Virus record (IMG/VR): IMGVR_UViG_3300035670_000577
Location: 1-39,005 of that record
Length of the DNA: 39,005 bases
Source: a virus
Direction: 5' to 3' (one strand)
Below, in pieces: positions 1 to 5,422 of this stretch (position 1 is the stretch's first letter; every line of letters begins with the position of its first letter). Made by a program: the position numbers and the translations under genes. The notes beneath the pieces are model-generated. The model was not told the origin of the DNA, ran no database searches, and saw only the letters and a program-made list of their open reading frames with translations.

Positions 1-91
1 CCCGTAAGAAGTTGGGGTTGGGCGGTCACCTTACACGTCACGAAGAGAACTGGGCTGGTGCTTTTCGTACCGAAATCAAAGCAGGCTTACA
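1..91. repeat. Exact 91-bp terminal direct repeat, left copy
   Basis: Bases 1-91 are identical to 38915-39005. A coding frame continues uninterrupted across the join (38731 to the end, then 1-281), which is what a circular assembly opened at a random point looks like. Such an overlap usually equals an assembler k-mer length, so it should not be read as a biological terminal repeat. The non-redundant length is 38,914 bp. Confidence 0.95.
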
Positions 92-281
92 GGTCGGTCC
101 GATTGCTACCCGTTTCAACTCCGCTAAGGCCCAGTCTGATGCGGCGAAGGCGTTGGGCGACATTCGCCCGTTCGTGATGGTCGCCATGCCTGACGGTACG
201 AGCGAGGGTATCTGTCTTATGACCTTGACCGAGTTCAGTGAACTGGCTGCGCTGCTGTCGGCTAGGGTGGAGGGCAACTGA
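1..281 (+). CDS. C-terminal part of the junction-spanning gene: possible Holliday-junction-resolvase-like nuclease
   Basis: This is the 3' end of the gene that starts at 38731; across the circular join the protein is 154 aa. The part here carries a basic stretch leading to a HEEN...TEIK segment (E76/E77 and E86-x-K88 in full-length numbering). That resembles the E-x-K half of a PD-(D/E)XK nuclease core. The rest contains a GDIRPFV segment and a DGTSEGICLMTL segment like those of small actinophage proteins annotated as resolvases. Position just after the exonuclease and annealing-protein genes fits a recombination role. The nuclease assignment is inference. The next gene's ATG overlaps this stop by one base. 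Confidence 0.5.
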   Translation, partial: RKKLGLGGHLTRHEENWAGAFRTEIKAGLQVGPIATRFNSAKAQSDAAKALGDIRPFVMVAMPDGTSEGICLMTLTEFSELAALLSARVEGN

Positions 282-811
282 TGGACTGGATTGTCCGCTT
301 GTTTGCGGGCGTTACCGCCACCCTCGTTTTCGTAGGGCTTTGGGGGGTAGACCAGCCGACCCCTCCCACACCTACCCCCACCCCTCAAACGGCGCTCATA
401 ACGCTTCCTGACGCGTCTCAGACCACCTCTACGACCAGTCTCCCCCAGCCCCCCGCTACTGCCCGCTGCCCGCAGTGGTGGGGGCTGGCACGGGAAGCAG
501 GCTGGACAGACGACCTCCTCCCCACCCTCGACTACGTGATGTGGCGGGAATCCCGCTGCGACCCCACCCAGCACAACACCGAACTCAACGCCGATGGTTC
601 CACCGATGTCGGGTTGACGCAGATAAATGACAGGAGTTGGTGCCTACCCACACGTTGGTATTCGAAGGGATACTTGCAAACCATCGGCGTTCTATCTACT
701 GTTGGATGCGAACAACTGTTCGACCCCCACCTCAACCTCCTCGCCGCGAAAGCCATCCATGACTACGCCCAAGAAACCAACGGCAACGGCTGGCAACCGT
801 GGCGGCTCTAA
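281..811 (+). CDS. Membrane-anchored lytic-transglycosylase-like (SLT/lysozyme fold) protein
   Basis: A 176-aa protein. Residues about 5-23 are a hydrophobic segment (signal or anchor), followed by a Pro/Thr-rich linker (residues 26-58) that would span part of the cell wall. The catalytic-type domain follows: the WRESRCDP motif gives a candidate catalytic Glu90, and DGSTDVGLTQIN matches the conserved Gly-Leu-x-Gln-Ile-Asn part of SLT-type transglycosylases. Four cysteines could form disulphides outside the cell. It would cleave peptidoglycan glycan strands. It lies outside the main lysis cluster (33570-35058) and next to early-type genes, so it might act in entry, spread or lysis; the sequence does not say which. 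It starts on the last base of the previous stop codon. Confidence 0.75.
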   Translation: MDWIVRLFAGVTATLVFVGLWGVDQPTPPTPTPTPQTALITLPDASQTTSTTSLPQPPATARCPQWWGLAREAGWTDDLLPTLDYVMWRESRCDPTQHNTELNADGSTDVGLTQINDRSWCLPTRWYSKGYLQTIGVLSTVGCEQLFDPHLNLLAAKAIHDYAQETNGNGWQPWRL

Positions 812-1091
812 GTACACCTACATGGAACTCCTCTCCGAATGGCGTCTCATCGACACCTACCAAGAATGGAAAGAAGACGCAGCCTGCCTCGGCACCGACT
901 ACGACACCTTCTTCCCCAACGTCGGCTACAACCAACACAACCTTGAAGCCAAACAAATCTGCGCCACCTGCCCCGTCAAGAAACAATGCCTCATGTTCGC
1001 CGTGAACAACCGCATCAACTACGGAATCTGGGGCGGACTCACACCCATCCAACGCAGAAACATACGACCAACCAAACGGGAGACACCATGA
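759..1091 (+). CDS. WhiB-like iron-sulphur transcription regulator
   Basis: A 110-aa protein from the ATG at 759. Four cysteines at 43, 68, 71 and 77 have the C-x24-C-x2-C-x5-C spacing of WhiB proteins, which ligate a 4Fe-4S cluster. The GIWGG turn (residues 89-93) and the basic tail after it (TPIQRRN...KR) match the family's sigma-factor and DNA-contacting end. WhiB proteins are confined to Actinobacteria and their phages, so this is the best host indicator in the window. Phage copies (for example WhiBTM4) are known to alter host septation or transcription. The start is uncertain: ATG 759 overlaps the previous gene by 53 bases, while ATG 822 would give 89 aa with a 10-base gap. All family features are kept either way. 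Confidence 0.9.
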   Translation: MTTPKKPTATAGNRGGSKYTYMELLSEWRLIDTYQEWKEDAACLGTDYDTFFPNVGYNQHNLEAKQICATCPVKKQCLMFAVNNRINYGIWGGLTPIQRRNIRPTKRETP

Positions 1092-1264
1092 GCGACAACC
1101 AATCCATCTTCTACGAAGCGTGGATAACCGACCTACAACGAGATTTGGACTCGCTACGCGAGGACAAAAGAGAACTGCTACGAAAAGTTGCCATGTTGGA
1201 ACAACTCGTGGCAGAGTATGGAAACAAAATGAACAACCTAATACACAACAGAGGAGATGAATAA
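1088..1264 (+). CDS. Small coiled-coil protein
   Basis: A 58-aa protein whose ATG overlaps the WhiB stop codon (ATGA), so translation is probably coupled. Residues about 10-45 (ITDLQRDLDSLREDKRELLR and the following KVAMLEQLV) form a charged heptad pattern typical of a short coiled coil. No enzymatic motif is visible. It may dimerise or bind a host protein; no function is assigned. Confidence 0.7.
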   Translation: MSDNQSIFYEAWITDLQRDLDSLREDKRELLRKVAMLEQLVAEYGNKMNNLIHNRGDE

Positions 1265-1488
1265 TGGAATCAGCAACATGGTACCGACTGAAAGACGAAT
1301 CGTGGGGCGTCAAAGTCCGCTACGACGGACAAGAAGGCGACCAAGTAACCGTCACCAACAAGAAGGGTGAAGAGAAAACGGTGTGGCTCGCCAAGCGTGT
1401 CGCCAAGTTCGACGACGCCCAACTCTGGTCGGTCAGCGACGACAAGCCAATCACCCGCAGGGAAACACAGGACGAAGAGCCGTTCTGA
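1264..1488 (+). CDS. Small hypothetical phage protein
   Basis: A 74-aa protein starting on the last base of the previous TAA stop (TAATG). It has alternating hydrophobic and charged residues (ESWGVKVRYDG, QVTVTNKKGE, KTVWLAKRVAKFDDAQLWSV) that suggest a small beta-barrel-like fold, and an acidic C-terminus ending in EEPF. Such an acidic tail ending in Phe is reminiscent of SSB C-termini that recruit partners, but no OB-fold signature can be shown by eye. The family is not recognised. Confidence 0.65.
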   Translation: MESATWYRLKDESWGVKVRYDGQEGDQVTVTNKKGEEKTVWLAKRVAKFDDAQLWSVSDDKPITRRETQDEEPF

Positions 1489-1492
1489 ATCC

Positions 1493-1735
1493 ATGCACAA
1501 AGGGAAGTACTGCTATCCGACCGTGAAACTTTTGGAAGAGTTCGGCAACCGACCCTCGTCGGAACTCGCTGAACTGTTCGGTGTTTCACGCGACACCATC
1601 CACCGTTGGGCTAAACCAGACTCGACCATCAACCAGTGGGATGCCGACCGCTACGCGGTGAAGACAGGCAGACACCCTGGGGAAATCTGGGAGAACTGGT
1701 TCGACATCGGAAAGAAAGACCACGTTGGGGTGTGA
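1493..1735 (+). CDS. Helix-turn-helix DNA-binding protein
   Basis: An 80-aa protein from ATG 1493. Residues 22-42 (SSELAELFGVSRDTIHRWAK) are a clear helix-turn-helix with the ELAELFGVSRDTIHRW pattern seen in phage regulators and excisionase-like proteins. The C-terminal half (DRYAVKTGRHPGEIWENWF) resembles the part of phage HTH proteins that follows the recognition helix. It probably binds DNA as a small transcription regulator. It sits in the WhiB gene run, suggesting a regulatory cassette. The target is unknown. Confidence 0.75.
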   Translation: MHKGKYCYPTVKLLEEFGNRPSSELAELFGVSRDTIHRWAKPDSTINQWDADRYAVKTGRHPGEIWENWFDIGKKDHVGV

Positions 1736-1907
1736 GCATTGCGGTACGGTGGAACGGGCGTTGGCGAAATGGTCGAAAGAAATCTGCGACACATGCCCAT
1801 GCCCGTGCCACCCGTACCGTGCAGGCAAACTGACCGCGAGTGACGAACGATGGCAGAAGAAACCAAACAAACGAAAGTCCGCTGCCTCAAATGCGGTGAA
1901 GTCGTAA
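1725..1907 (+). CDS. Possible small Cys-rich protein (TTG start)
   Basis: A 60-aa frame that can only start with TTG at 1725, overlapping the previous gene by 11 bases and the next by 58. It reads GCEHCG, then CDTCPCPCHPYRAG, giving CxxC and CxxCxCxC clusters typical of zinc-binding phage micro-proteins. After about residue 32 it is simply basic. The cysteine clusters argue for a real gene; the weak start and the long downstream overlap argue against. Confidence 0.45.
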   Translation: MGCEHCGTVERALAKWSKEICDTCPCPCHPYRAGKLTASDERWQKKPNKRKSAASNAVKS

Positions 1908-2032
1908 GACACAACCCGCGCCAGATACAGGGATGCAACTGCGACCCCGACGCACCAACGTGGGTGTACATCGAACTCGACGGAAGAATCAAAGGCTTCT
2001 CACAAGCCGAATGGGAACGAGTCGACACGTGA
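1850..2032 (+). CDS. Small zinc-ribbon protein, DUF7695-like
   Basis: A 60-aa protein from ATG 1850. VRCLKCGEVVRHNPRQ followed by GCNCDP gives a CxxC...CxC knuckle. The order of residues (RCLKCG, then a short charged loop, then a second Cys pair, then a beta segment) matches small phage and bacterial zinc-ribbon proteins of the DUF7695 type. Its stop overlaps the next gene's GTG start (GTGA). The role is unknown; zinc ribbons of this size usually bind nucleic acid or proteins. Confidence 0.7.
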   Translation: MAEETKQTKVRCLKCGEVVRHNPRQIQGCNCDPDAPTWVYIELDGRIKGFSQAEWERVDT

Positions 2033-2427
2033 ACGACTTCGACCCAGTAAGTTTCAGCCTACTGAAGAACGCTTTGACCGCGCTCGAACAGGAAGGGATA
2101 CTCGAAGTCGTCGGCATCGACGACAACGGGGAAGAGATGTACCAGATAACAGAGAAAGGAATCGCGTACTATATGAGCAACCAGATGGACTTCGATACTT
2201 GGGCACGCATCGGCTACGAATCGGGGTGGTGTTCACCGCCCATGTGCTACACGCACGACGGTCTTGCTGTGACAGCGGGCGAAGACGAAGACCTGAACGA
2301 AGGCAACGACCCGTGTATCCACATCGTGCGCCTCTATGAGTCAGTCGAACAGAAGAAGAGTTGCGAAGCGATGAACCCTGCTGCCGTGTGGCGGGCAACT
2401 AATCAAGGTTGGGAAGACAGCGAGTAG
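2029..2427 (+). CDS. Winged-helix-like N-terminus joined to a conserved Cys/His phage domain
   Basis: A 132-aa protein starting at GTG 2029. Residues about 6-52 (SFSLLKNALTALEQEGILEV, ITEKGIAYYM) read as a winged-helix: helices, then a beta wing ending in TEKG. Residues 60-105 contain GWCSPPMCYTHDG and NDPCIHIVRLYE, a block I associate with actinophage proteins of unknown function. The Cys and His residues there (C64, C69, H72, C96, H98) could bind metal. It is the last gene of the rightward run and is followed by a hairpin and an intrinsic terminator. A regulatory role is likely but unproven. Confidence 0.7.
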   Translation: MNDFDPVSFSLLKNALTALEQEGILEVVGIDDNGEEMYQITEKGIAYYMSNQMDFDTWARIGYESGWCSPPMCYTHDGLAVTAGEDEDLNEGNDPCIHIVRLYESVEQKKSCEAMNPAAVWRATNQGWEDSE

Positions 2428-2473
2428 AGTTCCCCACCCCTCGGAGAAAGGTGAACGAGAGGCGGGGAGACTC
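2427..2473. terminator. Long hairpin between convergent operons
   Basis: GAGT-TCCCC-CCTC at 2427-2442 can pair with GAGG-GGGGA-ACTC at 2459-2473, giving an imperfect stem just after the last rightward stop codon and just beyond the last leftward one. There is no U-run on the minus strand. It may act as an RNA-stabilising or bidirectional termination structure. Confidence 0.5.
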
Positions 2474-2478
2474 CACTG

Positions 2479-2757
2479 CTAACGCCAGCGGTTGTGGTTG
2501 TACCGCTTTTTCTTTGGGCGTTTCACAGAACTATCAAACTCTACCTCGACGGGGCGCACGTTCGCAAATCCCCGCCACTGAATCGCAGCACGGCACGCAG
2601 CCTCACTGCCCCACAGGTAGATGAACCGTTCATCGTGGGTGAATGTCCGACCCTGCCACAGGTATTCCCCAGCCCAACATTTCCCGTCGGCTCGTTCTGC
2701 TCGCCATACGGTGCGTCTGGGGGTGGGCTTGGGTCGGAATCGTCTAAGCCAACTCAT
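2479..2757 (-). CDS. Small basic hypothetical protein
   Basis: A 92-aa protein starting at the ATG complementary to 2755-2757 and overlapping the previous gene by 14 bases. It has a basic N-terminus (SWLRRFRPKPTPRRTVW), a central aromatic segment (GEYLWQGRTFTHDERFIYLW) and a very basic C-terminus (KRPKKKRYNHNRWR). The pattern suggests a nucleic-acid-binding or structural micro-protein. It is the last gene of the leftward early operon. The family is not recognised. Confidence 0.65.
   Translation of the reverse strand: MSWLRRFRPKPTPRRTVWRAERADGKCWAGEYLWQGRTFTHDERFIYLWGSEAACRAAIQWRGFANVRPVEVEFDSSVKRPKKKRYNHNRWR
2487..2515 (+). terminator. Intrinsic terminator of the rightward operon
   Basis: AGCGGT (2487-2492), a 9-base loop, ACCGCT (2502-2507), then a run TTTTTCTTT. 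This is a textbook rho-independent terminator for the plus strand. It lies inside the 3' coding end of the convergent gene at 2479-2757, so that protein's tail residues are dictated by terminator sequence. Confidence 0.85.
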
Positions 2758-3220
2758 CGAGAGCCTTGACGATGCCAGCGATACGCTGCCCGTCAAACCC
2801 CGATGTCAGCCCGTCACGGCACGCTGCCACCAACTCTTCCAACCTGACCCGCCTCTGCCCAGCCTTCGTCGTCTTGGGTGAGTCGTGTACCTCTGCGTCG
2901 GTGTAGAACGCACGATACTTGGCGTGTATGTACGGGTGGCTTCGGTTGCTTCGCTTCCTCAGCATGAACACCGCCCCTGCTTGGTGAAGGTTCGATAGCG
3001 CGCCTGAGACTTGCCCGTGATGAAGGCTGAGTGCTTGTCCTGTGGTTGCCCATGTCGCACCGCCAGCACCTGTCTTGTCTAGGTAGTCCAAGATGAGGGC
3101 TTGTCTGTCTGCGAGTGTGCCGTCTTCGGCTTCCGTCTCTGCTCTGAGTCGGCTTGCCTCTGAGCCTGCGTGACCGCCTGTTCCGTCGTACGGTGTGAAC
3201 GGGAGTTCGGGGTGCGTCAT
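2744..3220 (-). CDS. Winged-helix DNA-binding protein
   Basis: A 158-aa protein. Residues about 35-105 read as a winged helix of the MarR/replication-protein type: LADRQALILDYLDKTG (helix), ATWATTGQALSLHHGQVSGALSNLHQAG (recognition helix), then AVFMLRKRSNRSHPYIHAKY (wing). The N-terminus (HPELPFTPYDGTGGHAGSEA) is shared with other actinophage HTH proteins. It probably regulates early transcription or binds an origin. It is ATGA-coupled to the preceding gene. The assignment rests on motif shape. Confidence 0.75.
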   Translation of the reverse strand: MTHPELPFTPYDGTGGHAGSEASRLRAETEAEDGTLADRQALILDYLDKTGAGGATWATTGQALSLHHGQVSGALSNLHQAGAVFMLRKRSNRSHPYIHAKYRAFYTDAEVHDSPKTTKAGQRRVRLEELVAACRDGLTSGFDGQRIAGIVKALDELA

Positions 3221-3531
3221 ACCGCCACCTCAAAGTCATCGACCTTGATTTCCCAACTGTCGCCGTCGTCGTACGGTATCTCGGTTACGAAGTAGCCGAT
3301 ACGGTTCACGAACGAGTAGCCGTTCACGATGTAGGTTCCGTCGTCGCCGTCGACCCATGTCCAGACTTGGCGTTTGAGGTTGTGGTCGCACACGAACTCG
3401 TGTTCCTCGCCAGACGTGGAGAACATTATCCCTACCCCGTCGAGGTCTTGCCATGATGGTTCGTCGCTGATGGTGTTGGGTACGGGTCGGAAGAACGCTT
3501 CCCACTGTTCGACTGTTGCCGTGCGTGTCAT
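3217..3531 (-). CDS. Acidic hypothetical protein
   Basis: A 104-aa protein from the ATG complementary to 3529-3531, chosen because it overlaps the upstream stop in ATGA form. It is rich in aromatic and acidic residues (VDGDDGTYIVNGYSFVNRIGY, EIPYDDGDSWEIKVDDFEV) and looks like an all-beta acidic protein. Small acidic early phage proteins are often DNA mimics or host inhibitors, but nothing specific supports that here. Confidence 0.7.
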   Translation of the reverse strand: MTRTATVEQWEAFFRPVPNTISDEPSWQDLDGVGIMFSTSGEEHEFVCDHNLKRQVWTWVDGDDGTYIVNGYSFVNRIGYFVTEIPYDDGDSWEIKVDDFEVAV

Positions 3532-3782
3532 CGTGCCACCTCGTAGTACTCGACCGAGAGCACTTGGAAGTCTTGACCCCAGTCGGTCATAAGGTCGGGC
3601 AACTCTTCTGGCGAAGTGTAGAAGAACACGAGGTCGTCTCGGTGTCCGAGCGAGTCGTACACCATGTCCTTGTCCTCGTCGTATTCTCCGAAGGAGAAGA
3701 ACACGGGCGAGAGTGTGTTGTCTTCGTCGTGGTACTTGATGGTGCACCACGCCCCCGTTGCGTTTGCTGGTATCGGCTTCAC
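3528..3782 (-). CDS. Acidic hypothetical protein
   Basis: An 84-aa protein, ATGA-coupled on both sides. It is strongly acidic and aromatic (YHDEDNTLSPVFFSFGEYDE, SPEELPDLMTDWGQDFQVLS). No family is recognised. It follows the same acidic theme as its downstream neighbour at 3217-3531, and the two may work together. Confidence 0.7.
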   Translation of the reverse strand: MKPIPANATGAWCTIKYHDEDNTLSPVFFSFGEYDEDKDMVYDSLGHRDDLVFFYTSPEELPDLMTDWGQDFQVLSVEYYEVAR

Positions 3783-3946
3783 GCTTCCATCTCCTTCCAG
3801 TGCCAGTCCACTTCGTAGCCCGCACGGGTGAACCCGTCCACCGTGTCTCCGATGGAGAGGGTTTGGGGCAGTGTGGCGAGCACTCTGCCTGTGGTCTTGT
3901 CGAAGATGACGAATCCCGCCACCAACTTTCTTGTTTCTGTGGTCAT
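3779..3946 (-). CDS. Small hypothetical protein with strong ribosome-binding site
   Basis: A 55-aa protein (starts MTTETRKLVAGFVIFDK). The start at 3946 is fixed by an AGAGAAAGGGAAC ribosome-binding leader just upstream and by the TAATG overlap with the small gene before it. Predicted mixed alpha/beta with an acidic C-terminus (WHWKEMEA). Function unknown. Confidence 0.7.
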   Translation of the reverse strand: MTTETRKLVAGFVIFDKTTGRVLATLPQTLSIGDTVDGFTRAGYEVDWHWKEMEA

Positions 3947-4116
3947 TACTTGTTCCCTTTCTCTGTTTGTTTGGTTATTGGTATTAGTTGTATGAACTTC
4001 TCCGCCCGAGCAGAACCACCGCACCTATGGCGAGGCGGTTCAGACGGCGTGACGTGAAGAGTGATGCGACACCCGCAAGCATCGCACCCCCACTCGCTAC
4101 GCCGAGGCATCATCAT
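3946..4116 (-). CDS. 56-aa zinc-knuckle micro-protein
   Basis: A short frame that fills the gap between 3946 and 4113. It starts ATGATGATG (first ATG complementary to 4114-4116) in ATGA overlap with the upstream stop, and ends in TAATG overlap with the next gene. It encodes EWGCDACGCRITLHV, then a turn, then PRHRCGG: a C-x2-C-x-C...H-x-C zinc-binding pattern. The last ~15 residues are encoded by the AGAGAAAGG leader of the next gene, so the original C-terminus may have been shorter. Nucleic-acid or protein binding is likely. Confidence 0.6.
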   Translation of the reverse strand: MMMPRRSEWGCDACGCRITLHVTPSEPPRHRCGGSARAEKFIQLIPITKQTEKGNK

Positions 4117-4478
4117 TCCATGACTGAGGCAAACGCCTCAACTAGGCAGAACGAATCCCAAGCGTTGGTTGGTGCGTCACCGTGCGACATGCCACCCGTA
4201 ACGACAAACTTGCGTTCGCTAGTCTTGCCGTAATCAACATAGAACCGAGTGGTATCTCGCCTGCCTGAGTGGTAGACGACCTTGACGGCTTTCCGCAAGT
4301 CCGCTTTTATCCGTTCGACAAGTTCGGGAGTGAACTCCTCGTCCTCGTAACGCCAGACACCGATGTCCGTGAGGTTGGATAAGTCGGCTTCGGTAATCGC
4401 CAACTCGTCAACCTTTCGGAGTGCTGTTTCCTCGTTGTGTTTGATTTCTATTGCGCTAATCATCAGGTCTGCGCCCAT
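4113..4478 (-). CDS. Hypothetical early protein
   Basis: A 121-aa protein with its own AGAGAAAGG leader just upstream. The N-terminal half is helical and acidic (EETALRKVDELAITEADLSN, TPELVERIKADLRKAVKVVY); the C-terminal half is mixed (RFYVDYGKTSERKFVVTGGM, then NAWDSFCLVEAFASVME). The closing TNAWDSFCLVEAF segment looks like a conserved amphipathic helix. I do not recognise the family. Confidence 0.65.
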   Translation of the reverse strand: MGADLMISAIEIKHNEETALRKVDELAITEADLSNLTDIGVWRYEDEEFTPELVERIKADLRKAVKVVYHSGRRDTTRFYVDYGKTSERKFVVTGGMSHGDAPTNAWDSFCLVEAFASVME

Positions 4479-4578
4479 GATTTAGTTGTCCTTTCTCTGT
4501 TGGTTGTTTGGTATTCGGTATCGCTACCTTGCGGGTGGGGGAGGCTCGCACTCCCCAGCCTGCTAGTCACCCTGCCAG
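4479..4578 (-). promoter_or_regulatory. 5' leader with hairpin and start-associated repeat
   Basis: This 100-base gap reads, on the minus strand, a GGGGAG...CTCCCC hairpin, then TACCGAATACC, then AACAGAGAAAGG, then the ATG at 4478. TACCGAATA and AGAGAAAGG recur in the leaders of the genes starting at 6728 and 7220. No clear -35/-10 pair was found, so the gene probably depends on the promoter at 4878-4906. Confidence 0.55.
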
Positions 4579-4833
4579 TTACATTTCGTAACGCAACGCA
4601 CAGCGGGAGTACCAGTCTCCTAGTACCGCCACTAAGTTTTGGCAGATTCTTTCTCTCTTTTCTCTTGCTTTCTTGTCATACTCCGTATTGCTGTGCTTCA
4701 CTTCTTCCATCGCTCGGAGTATGTCTTGGTAGTACCTGAACACTGCCATCATCACTTCTTCTTTTGTTTCTCGTGACATGGTGATGTTCAGAGTTACCTG
4801 CTCATCTTCTTGTAGGGTGTCCACTTTGTTCAC
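4579..4833 (-). CDS. Small helical early protein, first gene behind a consensus promoter
   Basis: An 84-aa protein with a GTG start (MNKVDTLQEDEQVTLNITMS). Residues 25-75 are one long charged helical region (MMAVFRYYQDILRAMEEVKH, DKKAREKRERICQNLVAVLG). The segment NITMSRETKEEVMMAVF resembles the dimerising or hook region of small phage DNA-binding proteins, but no HTH or ribbon can be pinned down. The leader holds GAGAGAAAGGAGAGGGG, an unusually purine-rich ribosome-binding site. It is the first gene of a transcript from 4878-4906, so probably highly expressed. Confidence 0.7.
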   Translation of the reverse strand: MNKVDTLQEDEQVTLNITMSRETKEEVMMAVFRYYQDILRAMEEVKHSNTEYDKKAREKRERICQNLVAVLGDWYSRCALRYEM

Positions 4834-4853
4834 CCCCTCTCCTTTCTCTCGTG

Positions 4854-4870
4854 TCGGGCGACCAGCCCGA
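4854..4870 (-). promoter_or_regulatory. Hairpin at the 5' end of the early transcript
   Basis: TCGGGC and GCCCGA (six base pairs, five-base loop) lie where the RNA from the 4878-4906 promoter should begin, before the ribosome-binding site. 5'-terminal stem-loops of this kind protect phage mRNA from decay. The second Crp-type promoter (7860-7888) has the equivalent structure at 7834-7852. Confidence 0.6.
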
Positions 4871-4877
4871 CGAAACC

Positions 4878-4906
4878 ATCATAGCACACTTTCGGCAGTT
4901 TGTCAA
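4878..4906 (-). promoter_or_regulatory. Consensus sigma70-like early promoter (leftward)
   Basis: On the minus strand: TTGACA (4901-4906), 17-base spacer, TATGAT (4878-4883), with a TGC extension giving TGCTATGAT. This is a near-perfect housekeeping promoter. It drives 4579-4833 and probably all leftward genes beyond it. A perfect 18-bp palindrome begins one base upstream of the -35. Confidence 0.9.
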
Positions 4907-4924
4907 GTGTGACTCTTGTCACAC
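4907..4924. promoter_or_regulatory. Perfect Crp/Fnr-type palindrome (TGTGA-N6-TCACA) next to the -35
   Basis: GTGTGACTCTTGTCACAC is an 18-bp perfect inverted repeat around a 4-base centre. Its inner part fits the consensus TGTGA-N6-TCACA of CRP-family regulators (E. coli CRP, mycobacterial Crp, corynebacterial GlxR). The centre lies about -44 from the predicted start. Since the promoter is already near-consensus, the protein could be an activator or a repressor. A phage-encoded binder is equally possible. Confidence 0.75.
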
Positions 4925-4939
4925 TACGAAACGGCGTGG

Positions 4940-5137
4940 TCATTGACCCCACCCCCGAACACCTGTTCGACGAACACCTGTTCGCCACACCTGCCACACC
5001 TTCACCCCAAGATGAAAAAACGGATACACCGCCAACCCGACAAGCGTCATCGTCACCACCGAGCCAGACAGAAACCCGACAGTCAGCATCACAACCCAAG
5101 TATGCCCGAGCGCATACCCCACTATCGGCGGTCTCAT
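4940..5137 (-). CDS. Small membrane protein with a duplicated RTGVR tail
   Basis: A 65-aa protein. The start at 5137 is chosen over a longer frame because GAGAGG lies at the right distance and its ATG overlaps the upstream stop (ATGA). Residues 14-40 (VVMLTVGFLSGSVVTMTLVG and LAVYPFF) form one long or two short membrane segments. The C-terminus reads WRTGVRRTGVRGWGQ, encoded by a 15-bp tandem duplication that also creates two SOS-like boxes. With the preceding 41-aa membrane gene it forms a coupled pair; exclusion or host-membrane modification is possible but unsupported. Confidence 0.65.
   Translation of the reverse strand: MRPPIVGYALGHTWVVMLTVGFLSGSVVTMTLVGLAVYPFFHLGVKVWQVWRTGVRRTGVRGWGQ
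4956..4984. promoter_or_regulatory. Two tandem SOS-box-like palindromes
   Basis: CGAACACCTGTTCG occurs at 4956-4969 and again at 4971-4984. Each fits CGAAC-N4-GTTCG, the LexA half-site spacing of actinobacteria and Bacillus. They lie in the 3' end of the coding region at 4940-5137 and about 50 bases upstream of the leftward -35 at 4901-4906. They are part of a 15-bp tandem coding repeat, so they might be coincidence; a second tandem pair at 8114-8147 argues against that. Confidence 0.45.
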
Positions 5138-5259
5138 AGCAACCTCTCTTTCAGCCAACGCCCGAACGACTGACGGCGACCCTGCGAATCCCAAAACGCT
5201 AGACACGTCAACAGAATCGGGGTGAAGCAAGCGAGGTTCACGACGACCGCCCAGAACAT
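5134..5259 (-). CDS. 41-aa single-span membrane micro-protein
   Basis: A short frame filling the gap before the 65-aa membrane gene. It reads MFWAVVVNLACFTPILLTCL, then AFWDSQGRRQSFGRWLKERLL: one N-terminal membrane helix (residues 2-23) and a basic, amphipathic cytoplasmic tail. Its stop overlaps the next start (ATGA). The ribosome-binding site is weak, so it may be coupled to the preceding gene that ends 4 bases away. Small basic-tailed membrane peptides are typical of phage lysis or exclusion accessories. Confidence 0.6.
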   Translation of the reverse strand: MFWAVVVNLACFTPILLTCLAFWDSQGRRQSFGRWLKERLL

Positions 5260-5263
5260 GAAC

Positions 5264-5422
5264 CTAATCATCGTCGCCTACCGTCAGGTCAGCGTCTAGG
5301 TATTCCCAGAACGGCAACCCCTCACAGCACTCAGGGCACAGCCTCTCGCCCTTGTAGTAGTGCCCGTGCCCGTCGGGGGTTTCAGCCCCGCACCTGTCGC
5401 AGTCGTATTCGGCGTGCCTCAT
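5264..5422 (-). CDS. 52-aa zinc-ribbon micro-protein
   Basis: Starts at 5422 (ATGA overlap with the upstream stop); the longer frame upstream overlaps the neighbour fully. It encodes YDCDRCGAETPDG, a short beta turn, then RLCPECCEG: two CxxC knuckles 20 or so residues apart, a minimal zinc ribbon. The C-terminus is acidic (YLDADLTVGDDD). Likely a protein- or nucleic-acid-binding early factor. Confidence 0.75.
   Translation of the reverse strand: MRHAEYDCDRCGAETPDGHGHYYKGERLCPECCEGLPFWEYLDADLTVGDDD

Noticed and set aside
1-91. A 91-bp biological terminal repeat like those of T7-type phages
   Set aside because: A reading frame runs through it into the other end, and 91 is a usual assembler k-mer size. 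Circular closure explains it fully.
4900-5173. Two overlapping plus-strand frames of 79 and 85 aa
   Set aside because: Both are Pro/Ser/His-rich shadows without ribosome-binding sites. The minus-strand membrane pair has coupled starts and sensible composition.
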